From the NCBI RefSeq assembly GCF_003258355.1, contig NZ_QKPO01000005.1:62001-126000 (forward strand): a stretch of 64,000 nt of DNA. Direction: 5' to 3'. Source of the stretch: Confluentibacter sediminis. GTDB lineage: Bacteria > Bacteroidota > Bacteroidia > Flavobacteriales > Flavobacteriaceae. The notes under the pieces are model-generated. The model saw only the letters and a program-made list of their open reading frames with translations. It was not told the DNA's origin and ran no database searches. Below are positions 7,680 through 17,437 of this stretch, one piece after another (positions within the stretch are counted from its first letter, which is position 1; each line of letters begins with the position of its first letter). A program made the position numbers and the translations under genes.

Positions 7680-10460
7680 TTATTTAAGTTTCTTTTTAAC
7701 CTCAACTTCATGGAATGCCTCGATGATATCTCCTTCTTGAATATCATTGTAATTTTTAATCTGCATACCACAATCAAAACCTTTAGTAACTTCTTTAGCG
7801 TCATCTTTAAATCGTTTTAATGAAGCTAATTCACCCGTATGAACAACTACACCATCTCTAATTAAACGAACGCTGGAGTTTCTAAATATTTTACCATTGG
7901 TTACCATACATCCTGCAATACTACCAATTTTAGTAACTTTAAATATCTCTCTAATTTCAGCAGTTCCAGTAATCTCTTCTTTAAGCTCTGGAGATAACAT
8001 ACCTTCCATTGCATCTTTAAGATCGTTTATGGCATCATAAATAATAGAATATGTTCTGATATCAATTTCTTCTTTATCTGCAATAGATCTGGCATTTCCA
8101 ACAGGTCTCACATTAAAACCTACTATAATAGCATCGGATGCCGAAGCTAATAGCACATCACTTTCCGTAATGGCCCCAACACCTTTGTGTAAAATATTAA
8201 CTTGAATTTCTTCAGTAGATAATTTTTGGAACGAATCCGTTAGTGCTTCTACAGAACCATCCACATCTCCTTTAAGGATAATATTCAATTCTTGGAAATC
8301 TCCTAAAGCGATACGACGACCAATCTCATCAAGTGTTATATGTCGTTGTGTTCTAACAGATTGTTCACGTTGCAATTGCGCTCGTTTAGAAGCAATTTGT
8401 TTTGCCTCACGTTCATCATCAAATACATTAAATTTATCACCGGCTTGTGGTGCTCCATCTAATCCTAAAATAGATACTGGAGTTGATGGTCCAGCGGCTA
8501 CAACATCCTTACCACGCTCATCATGCATCGCTTTTACTTTACCACTATTTTTACCAGCAAGCACATAGTCACCAACTCGTAATGTTCCTGCCTGTACCAA
8601 TATAGTTGCTACATAACCCCTACCTTTATCAAGGAATGCTTCCACAACAGTTCCAGTTGCATTTTTATTTGGATTGGCTCTAAGTTCTAATAATTCAGCC
8701 TCAAGCAATACTTTTTCTAATAATTCTTTAACACCAGTTCCCTTTTTTGCTGAAATATCATGTGATTGGATTTTTCCTCCCCAATCTTCAACCAATAAGT
8801 TCATTTGCGCTAATCCTTCTTTAATTTTTTCAGGATTTGCATCTTGCTTATCTATTTTATTGATAGCAAAAACGATTGGTACCCCAGCAGCTTGTGCATG
8901 CGCAATAGCTTCTTTAGTTTGTGGCATAATATCATCATCGGCCGCTACTACAATAATAGCTAAATCTGTTACTTGAGCTCCACGTGCACGCATCGCTGTA
9001 AACGCTTCGTGACCTGGCGTATCTAAGAAAGCTATTTTTTGACCACCTTCTAATACTACACCATAAGCACCAATATGTTGGGTAATCCCTCCAGATTCTC
9101 CTGCAATTACATTCTCTTGACGAATATAATCCAATAACGATGTTTTACCATGATCTACGTGACCCATAACGGTTACAATAGGTGCTCTAGGTAATAAATC
9201 TTCTTCTGAATCTTCTGTTACCTCGATGGATTCTTCAATATCGGCAGTTACAAATTCTACTTTATAACCAAACTCATCAGCTACAATAGACAATGTTTCT
9301 GCATCCAATCGCTGATTCATAGTCACCATCATACCTAGTGACATACATGCAGAAATAATTTGAGTTACTGGCACATCCATCATGGTAGCAACCTCACTAG
9401 CAGTAACAAACTCAGTAACTTTAAGAATCTTACTTTCCGCTGCCTCTTGCTCTAAATTTCTTTCTGTTTGATCTCTATGATAATCTCTTTTCTCTCTTCT
9501 ATACTTAGCTCCTTTTCCTTTAGAACCTTTGCCTTGTAATTTTTCAAGTGTTTCCCTTACCTGTTTTTTTACATCTTCATCACTTGGCTCTTCTTTTATA
9601 ATAGGGCGTCTTGCTTGACCAGGCTTACCTTTAAATCTGTCATTTGAACCTGAATGTGGTCTAGGTGAAGCATCTGGTCTGTTTTGATTATTGCCTGATG
9701 GCCCTCCTACTTTACTAATTCTACGACGCTTTTTCTTATTGGCAGCATTCGCATCATTAGGTTTTGTATCTGTCTTTTTATCTTCTTTTTTCTTCTTTGG
9801 TTTATTAAATTGACTCAAATCAATTTTATCACCAGATATTTTTGGTCCAGTAAGCTTTTGGTATTTTGTTTTTAACGTTTCCTCTTCTGGAGCAGCTTTT
9901 GTATCTCTGTTTTCTTTTGGAACCTCTTTAACAATAGGTTTAGGATCAGTTTTGGGAACAACTGTTTCAGGCTTCTTAACTTCTGGTTCAACTGGATCTG
10001 CTTTAACCTCCTTCAACACTTCCTTAACAGGTTCTGGTTGCTTAACGACTTCTTGTTTTACAACTTCCTCCTTTTTAGGCTCTGGCTCCGGCTTTGTTTC
10101 CTTCTTCTGTGGCTCTAAATCTATCTTTCCAACTTGCTTAGGTCCCGAAAGCGTTCTAGTAGCTTTGTAAATCTCCTCTCTTTTGGCGGCTTCTTTTTGT
10201 TTTTCTTCGATTTCACGTTCACGTTGTTCACGCAACACCTCTTTCTCCTTTAATTTTGCTTCACTAACTTCAATAGATGCTACTTTTTTGCTTGCATCTG
10301 TTTGAAATTCATTGGAAAGAAGTATATGAATCTCCTCTGATATTTTGGTATTCGGACTCTTTTCTATTTCTACGCCTTTGTCTTTTAAAAACTCCGTTGC
10401 GCGATCAATAGAAATATTGAGTTCCCTTAATACTTTATTTAATCTTACTGTTTCAGCCAT
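7680..10460 (-). CDS. infB: Translation initiation factor IF-2
   Basis: A 926-residue GTPase that delivers initiator tRNA to the ribosome. The N-terminal IF2_N domain is at residues 1-60. A long charged Lys/Glu/Pro-rich linker (about 65-330) precedes a second IF2_N-like helical segment (EVATMMDVPVTQIISACM). The G domain starts near residue 430 with GHVDHGKTSLLD (P-loop), DTPGHEAFTAMRARG (switch II), NKIDK and SAKKGTG. The C-terminal domains II-IV follow. It is the last gene of the rimP-nusA-infB operon, 29 bp after nusA. Length is normal for Bacteroidota. Confidence 0.98.
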   Translation of the reverse strand: MAETVRLNKVLRELNISIDRATEFLKDKGVEIEKSPNTKISEEIHILLSNEFQTDASKKVASIEVSEAKLKEKEVLREQREREIEEKQKEAAKREEIYKATRTLSGPKQVGKIDLEPQKKETKPEPEPKKEEVVKQEVVKQPEPVKEVLKEVKADPVEPEVKKPETVVPKTDPKPIVKEVPKENRDTKAAPEEETLKTKYQKLTGPKISGDKIDLSQFNKPKKKKEDKKTDTKPNDANAANKKKRRRISKVGGPSGNNQNRPDASPRPHSGSNDRFKGKPGQARRPIIKEEPSDEDVKKQVRETLEKLQGKGSKGKGAKYRREKRDYHRDQTERNLEQEAAESKILKVTEFVTASEVATMMDVPVTQIISACMSLGMMVTMNQRLDAETLSIVADEFGYKVEFVTADIEESIEVTEDSEEDLLPRAPIVTVMGHVDHGKTSLLDYIRQENVIAGESGGITQHIGAYGVVLEGGQKIAFLDTPGHEAFTAMRARGAQVTDLAIIVVAADDDIMPQTKEAIAHAQAAGVPIVFAINKIDKQDANPEKIKEGLAQMNLLVEDWGGKIQSHDISAKKGTGVKELLEKVLLEAELLELRANPNKNATGTVVEAFLDKGRGYVATILVQAGTLRVGDYVLAGKNSGKVKAMHDERGKDVVAAGPSTPVSILGLDGAPQAGDKFNVFDDEREAKQIASKRAQLQREQSVRTQRHITLDEIGRRIALGDFQELNIILKGDVDGSVEALTDSFQKLSTEEIQVNILHKGVGAITESDVLLASASDAIIVGFNVRPVGNARSIADKEEIDIRTYSIIYDAINDLKDAMEGMLSPELKEEITGTAEIREIFKVTKIGSIAGCMVTNGKIFRNSSVRLIRDGVVVHTGELASLKRFKDDAKEVTKGFDCGMQIKNYNDIQEGDIIEAFHEVEVKKKLK

Positions 10461-10489
10461 AAATTGCCTTTAAAATACTCAAATATATG

Positions 10490-11722
10490 TTATTCTTCAA
10501 ATTCTTCCCTAAGAATTCTAATAACGTCATTAATTGTTTCTTCTTCTAAGTCTGTTCTTTTTACTAAATCTTGAACATCTTGCTCAAGAATACTTTTAGC
10601 AGTATCCAGTCCAGCTTTACTAAATTCTTTAATAATCCATGCTTCAATTTCATCAGAAAACTCAGATAATTCCACATCTTCTTCTGCACCTTCCCTAAAC
10701 ACATCTATCTCGTAACCAGTCAACTGACCAGCCAAACGAATATTATGTCCACCTCTACCAATAGCTTTACTAACTTCTTCAGGTTTTAATATAACCTCAG
10801 CACGTTTTGTTGCTTCATTTATTTTAATAGAGGTTACTCTAGCTGGGCTTAAAGCTCTAGTAATGTAGAGTTGTAAATTGTTTGTATAATTGATAACGTC
10901 GATATTCTCATTTCCTAATTCGCGAACAATTCCGTGAATTCTGGATCCTTTCATACCTACACAAGCTCCAACAGGATCAATTCTATCATCATAAGAATCT
11001 ACAGCCACCTTTGCTTTTTCTCCAGGAATTCTCACAACGTTTTTTATAGTGATTAGTCCATCAAACACCTCTGGTATTTCTTGTTCAAACAATTTCTCTA
11101 AAAATGCAGGGGAACTTCTAGACATAATTATAGTAGGCTTTGCTCCTTTAAGCTCAACGCTATCTATAACACCTTTTACATTATCTCCTTTTCTAAAAAA
11201 ATCAGATGGAATTTGCTTTTCTTTTGGCAACACTATCTCATTGCCTTCATCATCCAATAAAATAACCGCCCTGTGACGAATGTGATGTACTTCAGCAGTA
11301 TATATTTCACCTATTAAATCTTTGAATTGCTTATAAACTATGGTATTATCGTGTTCATGAATTTTAGAAATTAAGTTTTGGCGCAATGCCAAAATAGCTC
11401 TTCTACCTAAATCCACCAATTTTACTTCTTCAGACACATCTTCACCTACCTCAAAATCCGGCTCAATCTTACGAGCTTCAGACAACGAAATTTCTTGATT
11501 AGGCTCTTCTACAGCGCCATCAGCAACAACAACTCTATTTCTCCAAATTTCTAAATCACCTTTATCAGGATTAACAATAATATCAAAATTATCGTCATCT
11601 CCAAACTTTTTCTTCAAAGCGTTTCTAAAAACGTCTTCTAAAATCGCCATTAACGTTACACGATCAATTAACTTATCGTCTTTAAATTCTGAAAAAGAAT
11701 CAATTAACGCAATATTTTCCAT
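10490..11722 (-). CDS. nusA: Transcription termination/antitermination factor NusA
   Basis: A 410-residue protein with the NusA N-terminal RNA-polymerase-binding domain (1-125), an S1 RNA-binding domain (about 135-200) and two KH domains. The signature VGACVGMKGSRI is in KH1 and KAIGRGGHNIRLAGQ in KH2. The tail (EFSKAGLDTAKSILE onward) is a single short acidic helical region, rather than the two acidic repeats of the E. coli protein. It lies between rimP (12 bp upstream) and infB. In other bacteria NusA regulates its own operon, which is relevant to the hairpin seen in the rimP leader. Confidence 0.97.
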   Translation of the reverse strand: MENIALIDSFSEFKDDKLIDRVTLMAILEDVFRNALKKKFGDDDNFDIIVNPDKGDLEIWRNRVVVADGAVEEPNQEISLSEARKIEPDFEVGEDVSEEVKLVDLGRRAILALRQNLISKIHEHDNTIVYKQFKDLIGEIYTAEVHHIRHRAVILLDDEGNEIVLPKEKQIPSDFFRKGDNVKGVIDSVELKGAKPTIIMSRSSPAFLEKLFEQEIPEVFDGLITIKNVVRIPGEKAKVAVDSYDDRIDPVGACVGMKGSRIHGIVRELGNENIDVINYTNNLQLYITRALSPARVTSIKINEATKRAEVILKPEEVSKAIGRGGHNIRLAGQLTGYEIDVFREGAEEDVELSEFSDEIEAWIIKEFSKAGLDTAKSILEQDVQDLVKRTDLEEETINDVIRILREEFEE

Positions 11723-11734
11723 ACTCCTTTTGAA

Positions 11735-12196
11735 TTAAAATTTAATCATCACTTTTGCTTCAATAATATCTTGATAAGCAATATTCGCTTGCTTTTTCAA
11801 AGTCACTTTACCTTTACCTACAGACTTTGGTTCTCTCACTTTCCATTCCAATGTAATATCAGTTTCCGTTACCTTGGCAAGTACCCCTTCTATTTTTTCA
11901 GAAGCTGTACTTACCGTAAGTTCTCTGTTGATATTTTTTTTATACTGTCTTTTATCTACTAAAGGACTTGTAGCCCCCGCAGACATCACTTCTAAAGAAA
12001 AATCAACTTCCTCTCTATCCAAATTATGTTCAATAGCTCTACTAACAAACATACAGTCTTCTACAGAAACACCTTGATCTCCGTCGATGACAACTTTTAT
12101 GTGATTATCTCCTTGAATAGAAAAATCGATAAGAAACAAATCGCTTCGTTCCAACAAGGCTTTTTCCAATAAATTTTCAACAGTAGTTTTAAACAT
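11735..12196 (-). CDS. rimP: Ribosome maturation factor RimP
   Basis: A 153-residue protein needed for 30S subunit maturation. The N-terminal alpha/beta domain holds the family motif GVSVEDCMFVSRAIEHNLD (residues about 39-57) followed by YSLEVMSAG-like FSLEVMSAGATSPL. The C-terminal half is the Sm-like barrel (LTVSTASEKIEGVLAKV). It is the first gene of the rimP-nusA-infB operon. The start codon lies about 15 bp downstream of a terminator-like hairpin in the leader. Confidence 0.95.
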   Translation of the reverse strand: MFKTTVENLLEKALLERSDLFLIDFSIQGDNHIKVVIDGDQGVSVEDCMFVSRAIEHNLDREEVDFSLEVMSAGATSPLVDKRQYKKNINRELTVSTASEKIEGVLAKVTETDITLEWKVREPKSVGKGKVTLKKQANIAYQDIIEAKVMIKF

Positions 12197-12211
12197 TTTT
12201 TATTATAAAAA

Positions 12212-12232
12212 GAGGGGACTTCTTGTCCCCTC
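12212..12232 (-). promoter_or_regulatory. Terminator-like (attenuator) hairpin in the rimP-nusA-infB leader
   Basis: On the minus strand the arms GAGGGGAC and GTCCCCTC pair around AAGAA and are followed directly by TTTTT, the form of an intrinsic terminator. It lies between the putative promoter (12260-12267) and the rimP start codon (12196), where a terminator must be read through for the operon to be expressed. The only plus-strand gene nearby starts downstream, so this cannot be the end of a plus-strand gene seen here. Confidence 0.6.
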
Positions 12233-12259
12233 ATATATCTTTTTTGCCTAACAACGGCG

Positions 12260-12290
12260 CAAATATATAATATTTTAATTGATTTTTAAA
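12260..12290 (-). promoter_or_regulatory. Putative promoter of the rimP-nusA-infB operon
   Basis: On the minus strand a TATATTTG box (12260-12267) matches the TAnnTTTG -7 consensus and is followed by GCG. A TTTA close to the TTTG -33 element lies 19 bp upstream, at 12287-12290. The implied leader is about 55 nt and contains the hairpin at 12212-12232. Confidence 0.6.
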
Positions 12291-12332
12291 GTAATAATAT
12301 ATAAATTTATAGGAAACTTAACCTTAATACCC

Positions 12333-13157
12333 ATGAAAAAACTACTTGTTCCCACCGACTTTTCCCCACAGGCCGAAAACGCTTTAAAAGTAGCAGCACA
12401 ACTTGCAAAAAAACACCATTGTGACATTCACTTATTAAATATTATTGAATTACCACTTCATAAAGTGGATCCTATAATCCCCTACAACGATTTGCCTGAA
12501 GCTATTTATTTTATGAAATTAGCTCGTAAACGATTTGAACAATTAACTCGAAAAAATTACTTAACAGGCATTAAAATTCATGAACACGTGGAGTTTGACG
12601 ACATATTTAGAGGCGTTATGGCGCTGTGTGAAAAAGAAAAAATTGACTTGATAATCATGGGATCTAAAGGATCCAATGGGCTTACCGAAATGCTTATAGG
12701 CTCTAATACAGAAAAAGTGGTTCGCACATCTGATGTTCCTGTGCTGGTTATTAAAAAAGAACATGAAAATTTTAACATAGATACATTTGTATTTGCATCG
12801 GACTTTAATGATGAAAGCAAAGCTACTTATAAAACAGCTATTGATTTTGCTGCCTTATTAAAAGCTAAGGTACATTTACTACTGGTTAATACTCCAAACA
12901 AATTTATGACAACCATAGAAGCGGAAGAAAGAATAAAAAACTTTACGGAAAGTGTTGATTTTAAAAATTTCACGATAAACATATACAACGATGAGACCAT
13001 TGAAGCAGGCATCATGAATTTTGCACAATCCATAAAAGCAGATTTGATTGGCATGAGCACCCATGGAAGACAAGGCATATCCCATTTCTTTAATGGCAGT
13101 ATTAGTGAAGATTTAGTAAACCATGCCAAAAGACCCGTTCTTACGTTTAAAATTTAA
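12333..13157 (+). CDS. Universal stress protein with two tandem UspA domains
   Basis: A 274-residue protein from the ATG at 12333. An in-frame upstream start at 12279 would add an atypical 18-residue leader, and MKKLLVPTDFS is the standard UspA beginning. Domain 1 (1-145) ends with the nucleotide-binding loop GSKGSNGLTEMLIGSNTEKVV. Domain 2 (about 150-274) ends with GMSTHGRQGISHFFNGSISEDLV. Both loops fit the G-2X-G-9X-G(S/T) ATP-binding pattern of the family. Cytosolic; two-domain Usp proteins are common in Flavobacteriia. It is monocistronic, and the precise stress role cannot be read from sequence. Confidence 0.93.
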   Translation: MKKLLVPTDFSPQAENALKVAAQLAKKHHCDIHLLNIIELPLHKVDPIIPYNDLPEAIYFMKLARKRFEQLTRKNYLTGIKIHEHVEFDDIFRGVMALCEKEKIDLIIMGSKGSNGLTEMLIGSNTEKVVRTSDVPVLVIKKEHENFNIDTFVFASDFNDESKATYKTAIDFAALLKAKVHLLLVNTPNKFMTTIEAEERIKNFTESVDFKNFTINIYNDETIEAGIMNFAQSIKADLIGMSTHGRQGISHFFNGSISEDLVNHAKRPVLTFKI

Positions 13158-13165
13158 ACAAAAAA

Positions 13166-13192
13166 AATCCTGACTCAAATAGAATCAGGATT
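13166..13192 (-). terminator. Terminator downstream of tRNA-Gln, between it and the usp gene
   Basis: AATCCTGA and TCAGGATT form an 8-bp stem around an 11-base loop. On the minus strand it is followed by a T-run (the A-run at 13160-13167 on the plus strand), fitting termination of the minus-strand tRNA-Gln transcript. It may also help end the usp gene, which stops 8 bp before it. Confidence 0.7.
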
Positions 13193-13202
13193 AACAATCA
13201 TG

Positions 13203-13275
13203 TTGGCTTACTAGGGCTCGAACCTAGACTCTTCTGGACCAAAACCAGACGTGTTGCCAGTTACACCATAAGCCA
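13203..13275 (-). tRNA. tRNA-Gln (anticodon TTG)
   Basis: On the minus strand a 73-nt cloverleaf is visible. The acceptor arms TGGCTTA and TAAGCCA are complementary, with discriminator A. The anticodon stem TCTGG/CCAGA encloses the loop TTTTGGT, giving anticodon TTG. The T-arm has GGTTCGAGCC. The 3' CCA is not encoded. A terminator follows it on the minus strand. Confidence 0.95.
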
Positions 13276-13426
13276 ATGTGTAATTGAGGGTGCAAATTTA
13301 ATACAAAGTTTTATTTGAACAAGCATTTTCTTTAAAAATAATCTTGAATCCTTAACGTTTACTTAAAAGCATGATGCTATTGCAGATTTATTACTAAATT
13401 CGCCCTAGTAAAAAACAAACATTTTC

Positions 13427-16400
13427 ATGACAGATTTTAACTTTAAAAAATGGAACACCATAACAGGCTGGTTCGCTTTTTTAATAGCTTTAATAACGTA
13501 TAGCTTAACTGTTGAGCCTACTGTAAGCTTTTGGGACGCCGGAGAATATATTTTAACTTCTTCAAAACTGCAAGTTGGACATCCGCCAGGAGCACCTTTA
13601 TTTCAAATGCTTGGAGCCTTTTTCTCAATGTTCGCTTTAGAGCCTTCGCAAATTGGGTGGATGATGAATATGATGAGTGCTGTCTCTAGTGCTTTCACCA
13701 TTCTTTTCATGTTTTGGACGATTACATTGCTACTTAAAAAGTTAGTGATTTACTCTAATTCCAATAAAGAAGACGTCAACAACAATGCAACTGAAGTTTC
13801 TTTAACTAAACAACAATACATAGCTATTTTAGGAAGTGGGCTTGTCGGCGGGTTAGCATTTACATTTACAGATTCTTTTTGGTTTAATGCTGTTGAAACT
13901 GAAGTATACGCTATGGCCACGTTAATTATGTCTGTATTATTTTGGCTTGGACTACGTTGGGAACAGGACATGGACAAACCCAGAGGCAATAAATGGCTTA
14001 TCTTAATTTCATTTGTTATCGGCTTATCTTTTGGGGTGCATTTTATGGGTTTATTAACCATCCCTGCTATTGGTCTTGTTTATTATTTTAAAAACTATAA
14101 AACCGTAACCATAAAAAATTTCATCATAGCTAATATTGTTTCAGTGGCTGTTTTATTGTTTATATTCAAATTACTAGCCCCTAACATTCTTAAAATATTT
14201 AGTGCTTTTGAAATCTTTTTTGTCAACAGCATCGGACTCCCTTTTAATTCAGGATCCATCATCGCAGGCATCTTATTAATTGCCATAATTTACTATACAT
14301 TAAAATATACTAAACAGAAAAATTATACCCATTTAAACACAAGTATTTTATGTTTAACCTATATTATTATTGGTTTTTCTACATGGTTAATGCTTCCTAT
14401 TCGCGCCAATGCTAATGTAGTCATTAATGAAAATAATCCATCGAGTGCCAGAGAATTATTGGCTTATTATAATTTAGAACAATACCCAGAGTCCTATTTA
14501 TTTTACGGTCCTTTATTTACAGACCAATATGCTTCTTTAGATGAAAATAATCCGTATTCAGACGACAAGCCTAAATATGAAAAAGATGACGCTAAAGGCA
14601 AGTATGTTATTGTAAATGATTATAAAAATGGCAAACAAAATTATAATTCCAAGCATGCTGCCATACTTCCAAGAATGTGGAGTGCCGAACATGCCGAAAA
14701 TTATATGATGTATTCAGGGTTTTTAAATTTCAAATTAAAACCAGAATACCAAATGCAGAATGAACTTCGAACTTTGGTGAACGATTTCAAAAGCAATGTA
14801 GCCAAAGGAAATGTAGATTATGAAGGTTATAATAAATTTTTAAAACGCTACAAAGGTTATATTGATGTTGAAAAACCTTCTTTATGGTCTAACATTACCT
14901 ACATGTTTGAATATCAGCTAGGGTATATGTATTTTCGTTATTTTATGTGGAATTTTTCAGGAAGGCAAGACGACATACAAGGCAGGTATGACAACCATGG
15001 AAATTGGATTACTGGTATAAAACCATTAGACGAAAAACTTTTAGGCATGTCTCAAGACAAGTTGCCTAGTGATGTTAAAAACAACAAAGCCAGAAACACC
15101 TATTACTTATTGCCTTTTATATTAGGGTTAATAGGCTTTTTCTTTTTATTCAATAAAGACAAAAAATTATTTTGGGTGATGCTGGTGTTTTTCCTCTTTA
15201 CAGGAATAGCCATTCAGTTTTACACCAATGTTCGTCCTTTTGAGCCTAGAGAGCGGGATTATTCTGTTGTGGGTTCATTTTATGTATTCGCACTTTGGAT
15301 TGGCTTCGGGGTTTATGCTTTATTTGATGCCCTAAAAAAATATTTGCCCGCAAATGTAACTGCTAGTCTAGTAACTGTTGTATGCTTAGCATTGGTTCCT
15401 GGAATTTTAGCCGCGAACAATTGGGATGATCATGATAGATCTGATAAATATACGGCCAAGTCCATGGCGAAAATGTATTTAGATTCCTGTGCAGAAGATG
15501 GTATTCTATTCACTATTGGAGATAATGACACCTTCGCCCTATGGTATGCCCAAGAAATTGAAGGTTACAGAACCGATGTTCGTGTGGTAAACACCAGTTT
15601 ATTCCAAACAGATTGGTATATAGACCAAATGAAACGTAAAGCTTATGAAAGTGACCCAATTCCTTCACAGCTCACCCATAACGATTACAAATTTGGCACT
15701 AATGAATTTCTTCAAATTGAAAATGTTATTAGAGACACATTACAAGTAAAAGAATTATTGAATATCATACAAAGTAACAATCCTAAAACAAAGTATAAGT
15801 TCATTCTTGAGCAAAAGGGTTACGATGCTACAGACCTAAAGCAAGTAAGAAGCCAAGATTTAAATGCCAATTATGTGCCAACTTCCAATTTAAGGATTCC
15901 CGTAAATAAGGAAAACGCATTAAAATATGGCATTGTGAAACCTAAGGATGCTGACAAAATAGTACCTTATATTGATATTCATCTTACAGGAGGTGCTTTA
16001 TTAAAAAACAGATTGCTTATGTTGGATATTGTTGCCAATAACGATTGGAAACGCCCTATTTATTTTACAGGCGGCAGTTTTGGTGACGACGATTATATCT
16101 GGATGAAAGATTACTTACAGCTAGACGGTATGTGCTATAAGCTAGTACCTATAAAAACGCCTGTTAATGAAGCCAACCCATTTGACATGGGGCGTGTAGA
16201 TAGTGACCTTATGTATGAAAAAGTAAAACATTGGGATTGGGGCAACAGTGGTAAAAATATTTATCATGATACAGAAACCAGAAAAAACTCCATTACATAC
16301 AGAGGTAATTTAGCCAGATTGATTGAGCAATTAATTAATGAGAATAAATTAAAGAAAGCCGAAGAGATAGCAGATATAGCCATGACTAATATGCCAGTTG

Positions 16401-16780
16401 AATATTTTGGCTATTATACGCTTTTAGAGCCTTATATTAGTGCATACTATGAAGTAGAAAATAAAGAAAAAGCTCAGAAACTATTTAAAGAAGTCTCTAA
16501 AAAATATCAGGAAAATTTAGCATACTATAGTAGTTTAAAAATAAAGAATCAAGAAAAATTATTTGAAGACATTTATACTGACATACAACGTTATAAAGGA
16601 CTGGTTGATGTTTTAATGAAATATGACCCTAAATTTGCTGAAACTGAGAGTGAGGTTTTCAATAACAATTTAAAGTTATTTAAACATTTTTATGAAAACC
16701 CGTCCGAAGATGAAATAAAACCCAAAACAGACAAAGACGTTCCTGTAGAAGATAGCAGTATAGATGTAACCCCGGAGTAA
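13427..16780 (+). CDS. DUF2723 (GT117-like) integral membrane protein, putative O-glycosyltransferase
   Basis: An 1117-residue protein. The N-terminal part is a GT-C-like polytopic membrane domain with the DUF2723 signature FWDAGEYI followed by VGHPPGAPLFQMLG (about 35-65). Further helices reach about residue 690. The C-terminal part (about 700-1117) is soluble, with GDNDTFALWYAQEIEGYRTD and late TPR-like helices. DUF2723 is classed as glycosyltransferase family 117, whose human member TMEM260 is a protein O-mannosyltransferase. An envelope protein O-glycosylation role is therefore inferred, not shown. The Asp/Glu of DAGE are the likely catalytic pair by analogy with other GT-C enzymes. The next gene, a deacetylase, starts 3 bp after the stop. 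Confidence 0.85.
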   Translation: MTDFNFKKWNTITGWFAFLIALITYSLTVEPTVSFWDAGEYILTSSKLQVGHPPGAPLFQMLGAFFSMFALEPSQIGWMMNMMSAVSSAFTILFMFWTITLLLKKLVIYSNSNKEDVNNNATEVSLTKQQYIAILGSGLVGGLAFTFTDSFWFNAVETEVYAMATLIMSVLFWLGLRWEQDMDKPRGNKWLILISFVIGLSFGVHFMGLLTIPAIGLVYYFKNYKTVTIKNFIIANIVSVAVLLFIFKLLAPNILKIFSAFEIFFVNSIGLPFNSGSIIAGILLIAIIYYTLKYTKQKNYTHLNTSILCLTYIIIGFSTWLMLPIRANANVVINENNPSSARELLAYYNLEQYPESYLFYGPLFTDQYASLDENNPYSDDKPKYEKDDAKGKYVIVNDYKNGKQNYNSKHAAILPRMWSAEHAENYMMYSGFLNFKLKPEYQMQNELRTLVNDFKSNVAKGNVDYEGYNKFLKRYKGYIDVEKPSLWSNITYMFEYQLGYMYFRYFMWNFSGRQDDIQGRYDNHGNWITGIKPLDEKLLGMSQDKLPSDVKNNKARNTYYLLPFILGLIGFFFLFNKDKKLFWVMLVFFLFTGIAIQFYTNVRPFEPRERDYSVVGSFYVFALWIGFGVYALFDALKKYLPANVTASLVTVVCLALVPGILAANNWDDHDRSDKYTAKSMAKMYLDSCAEDGILFTIGDNDTFALWYAQEIEGYRTDVRVVNTSLFQTDWYIDQMKRKAYESDPIPSQLTHNDYKFGTNEFLQIENVIRDTLQVKELLNIIQSNNPKTKYKFILEQKGYDATDLKQVRSQDLNANYVPTSNLRIPVNKENALKYGIVKPKDADKIVPYIDIHLTGGALLKNRLLMLDIVANNDWKRPIYFTGGSFGDDDYIWMKDYLQLDGMCYKLVPIKTPVNEANPFDMGRVDSDLMYEKVKHWDWGNSGKNIYHDTETRKNSITYRGNLARLIEQLINENKLKKAEEIADIAMTNMPVEYFGYYTLLEPYISAYYEVENKEKAQKLFKEVSKKYQENLAYYSSLKIKNQEKLFEDIYTDIQRYKGLVDVLMKYDPKFAETESEVFNNNLKLFKHFYENPSEDEIKPKTDKDVPVEDSSIDVTPE

Positions 16781-16783
16781 GGT

Positions 16784-17437
16784 ATGACCTTTGCACCTGT
16801 AAAAATACCATTAGTTGCGAAAAAGATGTTCCCAAACTATGTTTGGGACATCCCAACTAAAGACAAAATCCTCTATCTTACTTTTGATGATGGCCCTACA
16901 CCAGAAATCACCGATTGGACATTGAACACTTTAAAAGCTTTTAACGCAAAAGCCACTTTTTTTTGTATTGGTAAAAATATTGCAAACCACCCTGATATCT
17001 TTCAAAATGTTTTAAATGATGGACATGCTATTGGAAACCACACATACAACCATATAAAAGGTTGGAAAACAAAAGCAGCTGACTATCTATTAGATATTAA
17101 AAAAACACAAGACATGATAAATTCTCAAATGAATAATAGTCTTTCCTCAAAAGTTAATCTGTTTCGCCCACCTTACGGACAAATAACACCTAAACAAGGA
17201 AAAGAATTGATGCTTTTAGGATATAAAATTGTTATGTGGGATATTATATCTTTTGATTGGGATAAGACTATAAGTGAAGATACTTGTTTAAAAAATGTAA
17301 TCTCCAAATCGACCAGCGGAAGTGTTATTGTTTTTCACGATAGTGTAAAAGCATCAAAAAACATGCAATACACCCTACCAAAAACCTTGGAATATTTTAG
17401 TGACAAAGGTTATAACTTTAGACCTTTAATTTTTTAA
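16784..17437 (+). CDS. Polysaccharide deacetylase (NodB homology domain, CE4 type)
   Basis: A 217-residue single-domain enzyme. NodB motifs are in order: LTFDDGPTPE (motif 1, catalytic Asp and metal Asp), GNHTYNH (motif 2, metal His residues), FRPPYGQ (motif 3), WDIISFDWD (motif 4) and VIVFHDS (motif 5). It should remove N-acetyl groups from an amino-sugar polymer such as peptidoglycan or a surface glycan. There is no evident signal peptide. It is probably co-transcribed with the DUF2723 gene (3-bp gap). Its stop codon overlaps the stop of the convergent thioredoxin-fold gene. Confidence 0.92.
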   Translation: MTFAPVKIPLVAKKMFPNYVWDIPTKDKILYLTFDDGPTPEITDWTLNTLKAFNAKATFFCIGKNIANHPDIFQNVLNDGHAIGNHTYNHIKGWKTKAADYLLDIKKTQDMINSQMNNSLSSKVNLFRPPYGQITPKQGKELMLLGYKIVMWDIISFDWDKTISEDTCLKNVISKSTSGSVIVFHDSVKASKNMQYTLPKTLEYFSDKGYNFRPLIF

